Source: an uncultured Mucilaginibacter sp. (GTDB taxonomy: Bacteria > Bacteroidota > Bacteroidia > Sphingobacteriales > Sphingobacteriaceae). From it: a stretch of DNA of 64,000 nt. The position numbers and the translations under genes are program-made. The notes beneath the pieces were generated by a model. It saw only the letters and a program-made list of their open reading frames with translations, was not told the origin of the DNA and searched no databases. Shown in pieces: positions 36,987-45,559 of the stretch (its first letter is position 1; each line of letters begins with the position of its first letter). The stretch lies in contig NZ_CAMLHX010000004.1 of the NCBI RefSeq assembly GCF_946479965.1, positions 62,001 to 126,000 on the forward strand, written 5' to 3'.

Positions 36987-37052
36987 TTCATCCCACGGTT
37001 TTGCGTTTTCATCCCAGCTGTTTAGCAAATGTTAACAGGCTGCTTACCTTGC
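36987..37052 (+). promoter_or_regulatory. Predicted LytTR-type operator and -7 box upstream of the sensor kinase
   Basis: TTCATCCCA occurs at 36987-36995 and again at 37008-37016: a perfect 9-bp direct repeat with a 12-bp spacer (21 bp start to start). Exactly 28 bp after the second copy lies TACCTTGC (37045-37052), a TAnnTTTG-like -7 box. LytTR regulators of other bacteria bind 9-bp direct repeats with about 12 bp between them. The same layout lies upstream of the TlpA gene. Confidence 0.7.
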
Positions 37053-37074
37053 AGCATATTTAAACCGAATTACA

Positions 37075-38577
37075 ATGGAAAATACTTTTGATATTGATAA
37101 GTATAATAAAAACGAATTTAAGATAGTTACCGGAATATTCATTGTTTCTGTATTAGGGCTTATAAATGGAGCGGCAAATAACCGTGGTCTGGATTTTATC
37201 CAGGTGATGGGATTTGAAGATCGTGGGTTAAAGCTATCCTACATGGAAAATCATTTTTTGCCCTGGCTTTTCAGGTACATTTCCCTGTATGGTGTATATG
37301 TATTGATGCATTTTTTTATCATAAAAAAATTGGTAGAACAGGTTGACGTTGCAACCAACATTATATTTAGCGCCATTCTGGGCGCGGTGTTATTGGGCGT
37401 TTGGACATGGTCGGGAATATGGATAAAATACTGGCTTTTTTATGAGCGCCAGGCAGACAATACCGTTTTGTACACCGGCCCGGGCTTTCGTATGTTTTGG
37501 GAAAGCGTAATAGATATAACGTGGATAACAGGACTTTACGCTCTTTACACTTACTTAAAATATAAAAAACAGGTAGTTTTCGCGTCAGACGGACTGAGAA
37601 GTCGGGGACCAATATGGCGCGATTGTTACTGGGCATTCGGCATATGGATTGTAATAGCAATACTAATTCAGGGCCCATCTATTCTGGCGCTACCTGTAAT
37701 TCCTGTCTATGCATATCTTTCGCTAAGACTTATCCCCCTGGTAAAAGGTCAAAATAAAGGCTTTACTAATTACTTGATGCGCGTTTTGTTAATTGCTATA
37801 GTTATTGGCTTAGCAGTCCTTTTTATTTATGCAGTAGTGGTAAGCCATAATGTCGACGGGTTCTCGGTGGCTGTATTGGCTTATAGCACATTCCAGGTGT
37901 TTATTGTTGCGCCGGCAACCTGGGCAATTTATAATTACAGGCACTCAAGAAATGCTGAAATAACCGGCCTTAAAACTGCCTTGGGCCAATCGTCTGCCAA
38001 CCTCGATTTTTTACGCTCACAAATAAATCCGCATTTTCTATTTAACGCTTTGAATACTCTTTACGGCACATCCATACAAGAAAATGCCGAGCGAACCGGC
38101 GAGGGGATACAAAAACTGGGGGATATGATGCGCTTTATGCTGCATGAGAATGTACAGGAAAAAATACCCCTCATGCGTGAGGTTGATTACCTGAAGAACT
38201 ACATCGACCTGCAAAAATTGCGCACACACACATCGCCAGAAATTATGATCCGAACAGAAATTGAAGAGTCAGTAAACGGATTACAAATTGCCCCAATGCT
38301 GCTGATACCTTTTGTTGAGAACGCATTTAAGCATGGCATTAGCCTGCGCGAGCCATCGCACATAAAAATAACGCTTCATACCGAAGGGTTAAAGCTGTTT
38401 TTTGATGTGCACAACAGCGTTCACCCTAAACCAGGCACCGATCCTGAAAAGAACCATGCCGGTATTGGTTTAGAGAATGTAAAACAGCGACTGCAACTGC
38501 TGTATCCCAACAGGCACGAGTTAATGATCCGCGAAACAACCAAAGAGTTCTTCGTGCATTTAACGGTGCAGTTGTAA
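37075..38577 (+). CDS. LytS/YehU-type membrane sensor histidine kinase
   Basis: A 500-residue sensor with several hydrophobic segments in the first 290 residues (around 18-35, 65-85, 95-120, 200-225, 235-260 and 265-285). The His_kinase domain carries NPHFLFNALNTLYG with His320; the HATPase domain shows FVENAFKHGI and GIGLENVKQRL. Such kinases phosphorylate LytTR response regulators, and one lies two genes downstream. The upstream direct repeats suggest that the kinase gene is controlled by that regulator. The signal is unknown. Confidence 0.92.
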   Translation: MENTFDIDKYNKNEFKIVTGIFIVSVLGLINGAANNRGLDFIQVMGFEDRGLKLSYMENHFLPWLFRYISLYGVYVLMHFFIIKKLVEQVDVATNIIFSAILGAVLLGVWTWSGIWIKYWLFYERQADNTVLYTGPGFRMFWESVIDITWITGLYALYTYLKYKKQVVFASDGLRSRGPIWRDCYWAFGIWIVIAILIQGPSILALPVIPVYAYLSLRLIPLVKGQNKGFTNYLMRVLLIAIVIGLAVLFIYAVVVSHNVDGFSVAVLAYSTFQVFIVAPATWAIYNYRHSRNAEITGLKTALGQSSANLDFLRSQINPHFLFNALNTLYGTSIQENAERTGEGIQKLGDMMRFMLHENVQEKIPLMREVDYLKNYIDLQKLRTHTSPEIMIRTEIEESVNGLQIAPMLLIPFVENAFKHGISLREPSHIKITLHTEGLKLFFDVHNSVHPKPGTDPEKNHAGIGLENVKQRLQLLYPNRHELMIRETTKEFFVHLTVQL

Positions 38578-38587
38578 GGCTCCATTT

Positions 38588-38653
38588 TATATCCCGCAAA
38601 ATCCGCATTTCATCCCAATTGCTTGAGCAGCAACGGATACTACTATACCTTGC
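38588..38653 (+). promoter_or_regulatory. Predicted LytTR-type operator and -7 box upstream of the TlpA-type gene
   Basis: TATATCCCG (38588-38596) and TTCATCCCA (38609-38617) form a direct repeat with a 12-bp spacer; the second is identical to the kinase sites and the first matches 6 of 9. Again exactly 28 bp follow before TACCTTGC (38646-38653). The sequences between the boxes are otherwise unalike, so the shared spacing is not simple duplication. Confidence 0.68.
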
Positions 38654-38673
38654 TTTTTATAAATCAAAAAAAT

Positions 38674-40191
38674 ATGAAAAAAGTATTCCTAACCTTATCA
38701 CTACTGGCCTTTGTAAAATTAGGCATGGGCCAGTTAAACCTTACCGGCACTATAACAGGTGCCCAAAAAACCGGTTACGCCGAATTATATTATCCTTTTG
38801 ACGATTCATACAAGGGAACGCTTCGGCATGACATACCTATGCGCAGTCGTGTAGATAACAAAGGGAGTTTTAAATTTAATGTGAAGCAAAAGCAGCAACA
38901 ATTTATGGTTTTACATTACAATGGAATAAAGCATTATTTACTGCTATCGCCAGGTAAACCCGTATCAATTAAAATAAGCAATGGCAAAGTAACATCGCCC
39001 ACAAACCCTTTAATTAAATGGATGCTTGCCACTGCGCTCAATGATTCAACTTTATCAACAAACCGCTTGCAGGAATATAAAAAATGGTCGCCCGACTCGC
39101 TTATAAATGTTATGCTACCGGCAGTTAAGCTTGAATTGCAAACTTCATTAAAAACCCTTGGGGCACTAAATATATCAGAAGCAAACAAAGACTTATTAGG
39201 AACAGAACTTACCTACTATTACGCTAACCGACTATTAGAGTATAGTATGAACGTTGTGAGAACTACCAGGAAAGCGACTTTAAAAAACTTTGATGATGCC
39301 AATGCTATTAACAGCGTTATTAAATTACCTACAATAACGCAATTAAAAAACAGCCCCAATGCTAATAGCTACCTGCATCAGTACGCTTTAAGACATTTTA
39401 TAAAAACAGGCTTAGAAATACGCGTTGACCCTTCTAAAATAGCAACATTTATTCAGCAGGTTACCAGTATGCCGGTTGATACAGTTAGAAAACTTACAGA
39501 AAGCTTTGGCGAAGAATATTTGGTTGTATTACTGGCTAAAAACCAATTGCCCGCTTATGCTCACGAAAAATTGACGGCCAATATGGTTTTACATTATAGC
39601 GCTGCCAAGGACCTTAAGTTTGCAAAGGGATTGATGGCAGATCTGGCTGCGAATTATCCTAACAGTACATGGCTAAAACCCGTCGACATCAAAGTTAAAC
39701 AGTTAGAAAAAGAGTTAGCTGACGCCGAAAAAAATAAGAATATCGTTTTTTTAAGCAATGCCGATCAGATAACAACTGTAGCACAATTGGTTGCGCCCTA
39801 CAAAGGCAAAATAGTTTACCTGGACTTTTGGGGCACCTGGTGCGGACCATGTATGCAAGAAATAATTGAACATTCTACGCCGCTTAAAGAGCGATTTAAA
39901 GATAAGGATGTTGTGTTTTTATACCTTGAAATGGATTATGACAACAGCAAGGACGAGGTAAAATGGAAGGAGTTTGCAAGGCTACATAACATGGCGGGGT
40001 ACCATGTGCGTATGAATGATAAGCAGGTTGAAAAAATATGGGAAGACCTGCTGCATACCAAAGATGTGCCGAGGCTTTACCCTACCTATGCTATATTTGA
40101 CAGGCTGGGTAATGTGGTTAATAAAGATGCTAAAAGGCCCAGCGACGGTGAAGCTCTTTATAAAGATTTAGAAATGGCGTTGAATAAATAA
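38674..40191 (+). CDS. TlpA-like thioredoxin-fold protein with DUF4369-like N-terminal half
   Basis: A 505-residue exported protein with a signal peptide (about 1-20, ending GMGQ). An N-terminal beta-rich part (about 22-110, LNLTGTITGAQKTGYAELYY) resembles DUF4369; a helical middle follows. The C-terminal thioredoxin/AhpC-TSA domain (about 360-505) has WCGPC, with Cys390 and Cys393. It is probably a periplasmic thiol-disulfide reductase or an extracytoplasmic redox partner. The ATG at 38674 is chosen because it gives the signal peptide and lies behind the promoter. It sits between the kinase and its likely regulator. Confidence 0.88.
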   Translation: MKKVFLTLSLLAFVKLGMGQLNLTGTITGAQKTGYAELYYPFDDSYKGTLRHDIPMRSRVDNKGSFKFNVKQKQQQFMVLHYNGIKHYLLLSPGKPVSIKISNGKVTSPTNPLIKWMLATALNDSTLSTNRLQEYKKWSPDSLINVMLPAVKLELQTSLKTLGALNISEANKDLLGTELTYYYANRLLEYSMNVVRTTRKATLKNFDDANAINSVIKLPTITQLKNSPNANSYLHQYALRHFIKTGLEIRVDPSKIATFIQQVTSMPVDTVRKLTESFGEEYLVVLLAKNQLPAYAHEKLTANMVLHYSAAKDLKFAKGLMADLAANYPNSTWLKPVDIKVKQLEKELADAEKNKNIVFLSNADQITTVAQLVAPYKGKIVYLDFWGTWCGPCMQEIIEHSTPLKERFKDKDVVFLYLEMDYDNSKDEVKWKEFARLHNMAGYHVRMNDKQVEKIWEDLLHTKDVPRLYPTYAIFDRLGNVVNKDAKRPSDGEALYKDLEMALNK

Positions 40192-40233
40192 TTTTATACA
40201 TTTAACGATAGAACTTTAAATTATATAAACCTT

Positions 40234-40320
40234 ACGGTCATGCTGAACTTGTTTCGGCACCTCATTAGGAATGAACGCATGCTTAGCTTGTGGGATGCCG
40301 AAACAAGTTCGGCATGACGT
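40234..40320. repeat. REP-like inverted repeat (GTCATGCTGAACTTGTTTCGGCA arms)
   Basis: Arms at 40234-40259 and 40296-40320 are inverse copies of about 25 bp, with one mismatch and one bulged base; about 36 bp separate them. From memory, GTCATGCTGAACTTGTTTC-type palindromes are widespread in this group; the copy number cannot be checked here. The right arm ends only 15 bp before the response-regulator gene. Confidence 0.8.
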
Positions 40321-40335
40321 TTAATTAATTATGAT

Positions 40336-41028
40336 ATGCTCACCGCAATAGCCATAGATGATGAACCCTTAGCCTTGGAGGTAGTGCGATCGCACGCCGA
40401 CAAGGTGCCCTTTATTGACCTTAAAGGCAGCTTTACTGATGCTTTTAAGGCCATGGCATATTTGCAGCAGCAACCCATTGATCTGCTGTTTTTAGACATA
40501 AAAATGCCAGATATAAGCGGCATGGAACTGATGCGCTGCCTCAATAAAAAACCAATGGTAATTTTTACCACGGCCTATTCTGAACACGCGGTAGAAAGCT
40601 TTGAGTTAGACGCGGTAGATTATTTGCTTAAACCCTTTTCGCTGGCCCGCTTTACCAAGGCCTGCAATAAAGCCAACGAGTTGTTTTTGCTGCGCGAAAA
40701 TGTGAATGATAAAAAGAATTACCTGTTTGTAAAAACAGGCTATGAGCAGGTACGTGTCAATTTTGATGAGATCTGTTACCTGGAGGCTACCGGCAATTAT
40801 GTCAACTTTGTTTTAACGGACAACACGGTACTATCGCGAATGACAATAACAGAAGCTGAGGCTATGCTTCCCGCCGACAGGTTTATCCGCATCCATCGAT
40901 CGTTTATAGCGGCACACAATAAAATTGAAAAAATAGAGCGTCACCAGATCAACGTTAACGGTGCTGTGCTGCCCGTGGGGAGTTCGTATATGCAGGGGGT
41001 TGATTTGGTAAGTAACCGCATAAAGTAG
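40336..41028 (+). CDS. LytTR-family response regulator
   Basis: A 230-residue two-component regulator. The receiver domain (about 1-118) has the acidic pair in AIDDEP, phosphoacceptor Asp54 in FLDIKMPDISG, and the Lys in LLKPF. The LytTR DNA-binding domain fills about 130-230 (YLEATGNYVNFVL, FIRIHRSFI). It is the natural partner of the LytS-type kinase two genes upstream, though the TlpA gene and an inverted repeat separate them. I predict that it binds the TTCATCCCA direct repeats. Confidence 0.94.
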   Translation: MLTAIAIDDEPLALEVVRSHADKVPFIDLKGSFTDAFKAMAYLQQQPIDLLFLDIKMPDISGMELMRCLNKKPMVIFTTAYSEHAVESFELDAVDYLLKPFSLARFTKACNKANELFLLRENVNDKKNYLFVKTGYEQVRVNFDEICYLEATGNYVNFVLTDNTVLSRMTITEAEAMLPADRFIRIHRSFIAAHNKIEKIERHQINVNGAVLPVGSSYMQGVDLVSNRIK

Positions 41029-41272
41029 TTGATCTATCTATCAAACCAACTCAATCGCTGCAACACTTTTTGGGCAAATTTCAGTTGATTGATTATCAAC
41101 GCATTAAAGCGGATTTATAGCTAACTTTCCTGACGAATAAGTGTGTTGCAAACTGTTGCATGTCTGAACATTCAATTATTGTAATTTGCCTATAATCAAT
41201 TACTTATAAAAAAAAGCTGTTGCGGGTGTTGCAAACTGTTGCCTATTTTTCTGCAACAGTTAAATACTAAAT
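41029..41272. repeat. Intergenic repeat element, copy B (GTTGC/GCAAC-word version)
   Basis: The gap holds GTTGC at 41145, 41155, 41219, 41228 and 41238, and GCAAC at 41060 and 41253. Two pairs (41145/41155 and 41228/41238) are exactly 10 bp apart and read, inverted, GCAACAGTTTGCAAC. The stretch 41083-41159 is the inverse relative of 1221-1295. Like copy A it lies between convergent genes. No GTTCC or GGAAC word occurs in it. Confidence 0.6.
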
Positions 41273-42538
41273 TCAGGTCTTCTGCTTCTTCTTCTTAGCC
41301 GCCGGGAACAGCACATTATTCAATATCAGCCGATAACCTGCTGATGCGGGGTGCAGGTTCAGATCCGTCGGCGGATCGCTTACCTGGTGCTGGTAATCTT
41401 CGGGATCATGGCCGGCATAAAAGGTCCATTGTCCTTTGCCGTACTCGCCATGAATATAGCGCACCTCGTTGGCGGTCTTCATTTCGCCCATAATGACAAC
41501 TCCCGGCTTTAGCACGTTTTTGTTAAATGCGGTGGTAAGCCCTTTAAAACCCTTAATTACCTTATCGTGGTTTTGCGTAAGCATGCTTGGCACTACATCC
41601 CACTTGGCCGAAAAATCAAACAGCGTAAAAAAGTCCTCCGTACGTTCAACAGTGCGGGTAGTGTTAACATCAATATTGCTGAACGTATGCGAATACGGAT
41701 CAATATCCAACCTGAAATTCTGAAAGGCGAAGGTCTGTGTAAAATCCAGTTTGGACTGTGCGGCGGGGTCGGCCGGATCGCCGTCAAACATCGCTTCGCA
41801 TATATCGGTCTCAGCAGCAGCAAGTGCTACGTCGAAAGTTTCTGCCCCTGCGCACATGGCAAATAAAAACCCCCCACCCGAACAAAAATCGCGGATGTGC
41901 TCGGCCACTGCCAGCTTCATTTTTGATACCTTTTTAAAACCCAGTTTTTTAGCCATGGCCTCCTGGGCTCTTTGATCTTCAACGTACCAGCTGGCATTGC
42001 TGTAATTAGCGTAAAACTTGCTGTACTGGCCGGTAAAATCCTCATGGTGCATGTGCACCCAGTCGTATTTGGGTAATTCGCCGCCTATAACCTCTTCGTC
42101 GTACACCACAACAAAAGGTATTTCGGCATATTTAAGCACAAGCGTAACGGCGTCGTCCCAAGGCATTTTGCTTTTAGGCGAATACACAGCGATTTTAGGC
42201 GCTTTTTCCAGCTTCACCATGTCCATATTAACAGAAGGATCACTCACTTCGGTTATAATAGCGCTGGCCTGCGCATCGCCTATCAGCTCATAGCTAACAC
42301 CGCGTATTTTGCATTCGGTTTCAATTGTACTGGTATGCTGGGCCATAAAACTCCCGCCGCGGTAATTGAGCAACCAGTTAACTTCGCCGCCGTTTTTTAG
42401 CATCCAGAAAGCTATGCCGTATGATTTAAGGTGGTTTCTTTGCGTTTCATCCATTGGTATTAATATGGACGATGCTTTGCCCAGAATAGGCAGCAACGCA
42501 CAGCATATCAACAGCAAGAACTTAACACTTACCCTCAT
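41273..42538 (-). CDS. Secreted class-I amidotransferase-like protein (often labelled asparagine synthetase B)
   Basis: A 421-residue exported protein with a signal peptide (about 1-22). It contains the segment GGGFLFAMCAGAETFDVAL, a nucleophile-elbow-like Cys as in class I glutamine-amidotransferase or ThuA-like folds, and the conserved DWVHMHHEDFTGQY. From memory, Bacteroidota relatives are annotated 'asparagine synthetase B', but true AsnB has a Cys2 glutaminase domain and a synthetase domain; neither is present. The Lys-rich tail is KKKKQKT. The ATG at 42538 is preferred to the TTG two codons upstream. Function unknown. Confidence 0.7.
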   Translation of the reverse strand: MRVSVKFLLLICCALLPILGKASSILIPMDETQRNHLKSYGIAFWMLKNGGEVNWLLNYRGGSFMAQHTSTIETECKIRGVSYELIGDAQASAIITEVSDPSVNMDMVKLEKAPKIAVYSPKSKMPWDDAVTLVLKYAEIPFVVVYDEEVIGGELPKYDWVHMHHEDFTGQYSKFYANYSNASWYVEDQRAQEAMAKKLGFKKVSKMKLAVAEHIRDFCSGGGFLFAMCAGAETFDVALAAAETDICEAMFDGDPADPAAQSKLDFTQTFAFQNFRLDIDPYSHTFSNIDVNTTRTVERTEDFFTLFDFSAKWDVVPSMLTQNHDKVIKGFKGLTTAFNKNVLKPGVVIMGEMKTANEVRYIHGEYGKGQWTFYAGHDPEDYQHQVSDPPTDLNLHPASAGYRLILNNVLFPAAKKKKQKT

Positions 42539-42663
42539 ACCCAAATTAACGAATAATTTTTGAGGCTATTGTAATGTTTACTGTAAAACAAAGCGCGCAG
42601 CATTTAAACTAAATACTAAAAGAGAATTTCTTAATTTCGCGGTTCAACCGGTAGAATTCACCA

Positions 42664-45462
42664 ATGGATTATCAATTTAAGGATATAGAGCAAAAGTGGC
42701 AGCAATTTTGGGCCGATAACGGCACATTTAAGGCTGAAAATAACAGCGAAAAACCCAAGTATTACGTACTGGATATGTTTCCCTACCCATCAGGCGCGGG
42801 CTTACACGTGGGGCACCCACTGGGTTATATTGCTTCGGATATTTTTTCGAGATATAAACGCCTGCGCGGCTTTAACGTTTTGCACCCAATGGGGTATGAT
42901 TCCTTTGGCTTACCTGCCGAGCAATACGCCATACAAACAGGGCAGCATCCCGCGGTAACTACCGAGGCTAATATTGCTACTTACCGTCGCCAGCTTGACC
43001 AGATAGGTTTTTCATACGACTGGAGCCGAGAGGTACGCACTAGCTCGCCCGATTATTACAAATGGACGCAGTGGATCTTTATGCAGCTGTTTAACAGTTG
43101 GTATAATAAAACTGCTGATAAGGCTGAATCTATTAATACATTGGTTGCTCATTTTGAACAAAACGGATCTGCCGGGGTTGACGCTGTTTGTGATGATGAA
43201 GTTTTAAGCTTTACCGCTGATGAGTGGAAAGCGTTTGATAACCGTACGAAACAAGAAGAACTTTTAAAATACCGCCTAACCTACCTGCGCGAAAGCACCG
43301 TTAACTGGTGCGCTGCATTAGGTACCGTATTGGCCAATGACGAAGTAAAAGACGGCTTTAGTGAACGCGGCGGCTACCCGGTTGAGCAAAAGAAAATGAT
43401 GCAGTGGAGCATGCGTATTACCGCCTATGCCGATAGATTACTGCAAGGTTTAGACACCATTGACTGGCCCGAGCCTTTAAAAGAAATGCAACGCAACTGG
43501 ATAGGGAAGAGCGTTGGTGCTTCTGTAAGGTTTCCGATTGAGAGTCAAGAAGCAAGAATCAAGAGTCAAGACTTTATAGAGGTTTTTACTACCCGTGTTG
43601 ATACCATTTTCGGGGTTACATTTTTGGTGATAGCGCCGGAGCACGAGTTGGTGGCAGAGCTAACAATGCCTGAGCAAAAGGCTGAGATTGAGGCCTACAT
43701 CATCCAAACCAAAAAGAAATCAGAGCTTGACCGTATGGCTGATGCTAAAACGGTTTCGGGCGCGTTTACGGGTAGCTACGTGCTTAACCCGCTTAACGGC
43801 GACCGCGTGCCGATTTACATTGCCGATTATGTTTTGGCAGGATACGGTACAGGAGCGGTAATGGCCGTACCAAGCGGCGATCAGCGGGATTATTTGTTTG
43901 CCAGGCATTTTAGCTTGCCTATTATACCGATACTGGATACACAAAATATTGTTGATGAAGCCGACCCTACCAAAGAAGGTAAATACATCAACTCTGATTT
44001 TATAAACGGATTAACCTACAAAGAAGCCACCGCCGCAACCGTTGCCAAATTGGACGAGTTGGGTGCAGGCAGGGCAAAAGTAAACTTCAGGATGCGCGAT
44101 GCCATTTTTGGCCGTCAGCGTTATTGGGGCGAACCTGTGCCGGTTTATTTTAAGGATGGCTTGCCGCATTTAATAAGCGAGCAGGAATTGCCATTATTAT
44201 TGCCAGAAATTGATAAATATCTACCTACAGAAACCGGAGAACCACCTTTGGCCAGGGCTGAGGGTTGGAAACACCCTGAAGGGGAATACGAACTAAGCAC
44301 CATGCCTGGTTGGGCCGGCAGCAGTTGGTACTGGTACCGCTATATGGATGCGCAAAATGACAGTGACTTCGCATCAAAAGAAGCTATTGAATACTGGAAA
44401 GACGTTGACCTGTACATCGGCGGAAGCGAACACGCTACCGGACACTTATTATACAGCCGCTTTTGGAACAAGTTTTTAAAAGACATTGGCAAAGTTGGAG
44501 AGGAAGAACCTTTTAAAAAGCTGATCAATCAAGGGATGATACAGGGGCGGAGCAACTTTGTATATCGCCTGATAGATGAGGAAGGCCGCGGCACTAATAC
44601 TTTTGTATCGCACGGTTTGATCAATGACTACAACACCTCTCCTATTCACGTTGATGTGAATATTGTAGAGAACGACACATTGAATCTTGAAAAATTCAAA
44701 GCATGGCGCGATGATTTTGCCAATGCCGAATTTATACTGGAAGGTGGCAAATACATCTGCGGCGTCGAGGTAGAGAAAATGTCTAAATCTAAGTTCAATG
44801 TGGTGAACCCCGACGATTTGATTGCCCGTTATGGTGCTGACACCCTGCGTATGTACGAGATGTTTTTAGGTCCGCTGGAGCAAAGCAAACCATGGAACAC
44901 CAACGGTATTGAGGGCGTATTTAAGTTCCTGCGTAAATTCTGGCGTTTGTTCCATAACGATGCATGGGAGTTCAGCGTATCAGATGCCGAACCAACAAAA
45001 GCCGAGTTAAAATCATTGCATAAGATCATCCGCAAGGTGGAAGAAGATATAGAGCGTTTTTCGTTCAACACCTCAGTTTCCAGCTTTATGATCGCTGTAA
45101 ATGAACTGACTGACCTTAAATGCAACAAACGCGCTATTTTGCAGGACCTGGTTATTGTGTTGTCGCCTTACGCGCCGCACATTTGCGAGGAACTGTGGAT
45201 ACTATTGGGCAATACTGCCGGAGCGTTATCCTACGCCAGCTATCCTAAATTTAACTCTGCTTATTTGGTGGAGGATGATTTTGCTTACCCAATTTCCATT
45301 AACGGTAAAACAAAAATGAACTTGAGCATACCGCTTAGCATGGAGCCAAAAGATGTGGAAGCGTTTGTATTAGCTAATGCCGATGTGCAACGTTACCTTG
45401 ATGGCAAACAGCCTAAAAAGGTTATTGTGGTTAAGGGCAGGATCGTCAATATGGTGGTTTAG
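42664..45462 (+). CDS. leuS: Leucyl-tRNA synthetase
   Basis: LeuRS charges tRNA-Leu and edits mischarged products. The 932-residue class I enzyme shows the HIGH motif region [16 protein letters not shown], the editing (CP1) domain with [13 protein letters not shown], and EKMSKSKFN. Between RFPIE and [14 protein letters not shown], residues 294-302 (SQEARIKSQ) are encoded by TCAAGA-type words also found in intergenic gaps here. The site is just before the editing-domain entry, probably a surface turn. The protein is otherwise complete. Confidence 0.97.
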   Translation: MDYQFKDIEQKWQQFWADNGTFKAENNSEKPKYYVLDMFPYPSGAGLHVGHPLGYIASDIFSRYKRLRGFNVLHPMGYDSFGLPAEQYAIQTGQHPAVTTEANIATYRRQLDQIGFSYDWSREVRTSSPDYYKWTQWIFMQLFNSWYNKTADKAESINTLVAHFEQNGSAGVDAVCDDEVLSFTADEWKAFDNRTKQEELLKYRLTYLRESTVNWCAALGTVLANDEVKDGFSERGGYPVEQKKMMQWSMRITAYADRLLQGLDTIDWPEPLKEMQRNWIGKSVGASVRFPIESQEARIKSQDFIEVFTTRVDTIFGVTFLVIAPEHELVAELTMPEQKAEIEAYIIQTKKKSELDRMADAKTVSGAFTGSYVLNPLNGDRVPIYIADYVLAGYGTGAVMAVPSGDQRDYLFARHFSLPIIPILDTQNIVDEADPTKEGKYINSDFINGLTYKEATAATVAKLDELGAGRAKVNFRMRDAIFGRQRYWGEPVPVYFKDGLPHLISEQELPLLLPEIDKYLPTETGEPPLARAEGWKHPEGEYELSTMPGWAGSSWYWYRYMDAQNDSDFASKEAIEYWKDVDLYIGGSEHATGHLLYSRFWNKFLKDIGKVGEEEPFKKLINQGMIQGRSNFVYRLIDEEGRGTNTFVSHGLINDYNTSPIHVDVNIVENDTLNLEKFKAWRDDFANAEFILEGGKYICGVEVEKMSKSKFNVVNPDDLIARYGADTLRMYEMFLGPLEQSKPWNTNGIEGVFKFLRKFWRLFHNDAWEFSVSDAEPTKAELKSLHKIIRKVEEDIERFSFNTSVSSFMIAVNELTDLKCNKRAILQDLVIVLSPYAPHICEELWILLGNTAGALSYASYPKFNSAYLVEDDFAYPISINGKTKMNLSIPLSMEPKDVEAFVLANADVQRYLDGKQPKKVIVVKGRIVNMVV
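43542..43571 (+). repeat. TCAAGA-word repeat inside the leuS coding sequence
   Basis: The DNA reads GAGTCAAGAAGCAAGAATCAAGAGTCAAGA (given as its words: GAGTCAAGA, AGCAAGA, ATCAAGA, GTCAAGA). The same words occur in gaps at about 1366-1385 and 2775-2806. The reading frame is kept. Confidence 0.65.
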
Positions 45463-45486
45463 TTTATCACTACTTCCTATAAAGTT

Positions 45487-45523
45487 AGTACCGCACCATA
45501 CAACAATTTGGTGCGGTATTTTT
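45487..45523 (+). terminator. Terminator after leuS
   Basis: A perfect 10-bp stem TACCGCACCA (45489-45498) with TGGTGCGGTA (45509-45518), then TTTTTAT. A possible -7 box TATCTTTA (45523-45530) for the next gene follows directly. Confidence 0.88.
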
Positions 45524-45559
45524 ATCTTTAGTCACACCAATTTCAAACACCATAAGATT

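Noticed and set aside
40331..40333. ATG just before the LytTR regulator start
   Set aside because: Out of frame with the regulator and quickly closed.
42643..42660. GGTTCAACC upstream of leuS as a tRNA T-arm
   Set aside because: No acceptor, D or anticodon arm fits around it.
45377..45559. In-frame upstream ATG for the alpha/beta hydrolase
   Set aside because: It lies inside leuS and upstream of the leuS terminator, and would spoil the signal peptide; TTG 45560 is preferred.
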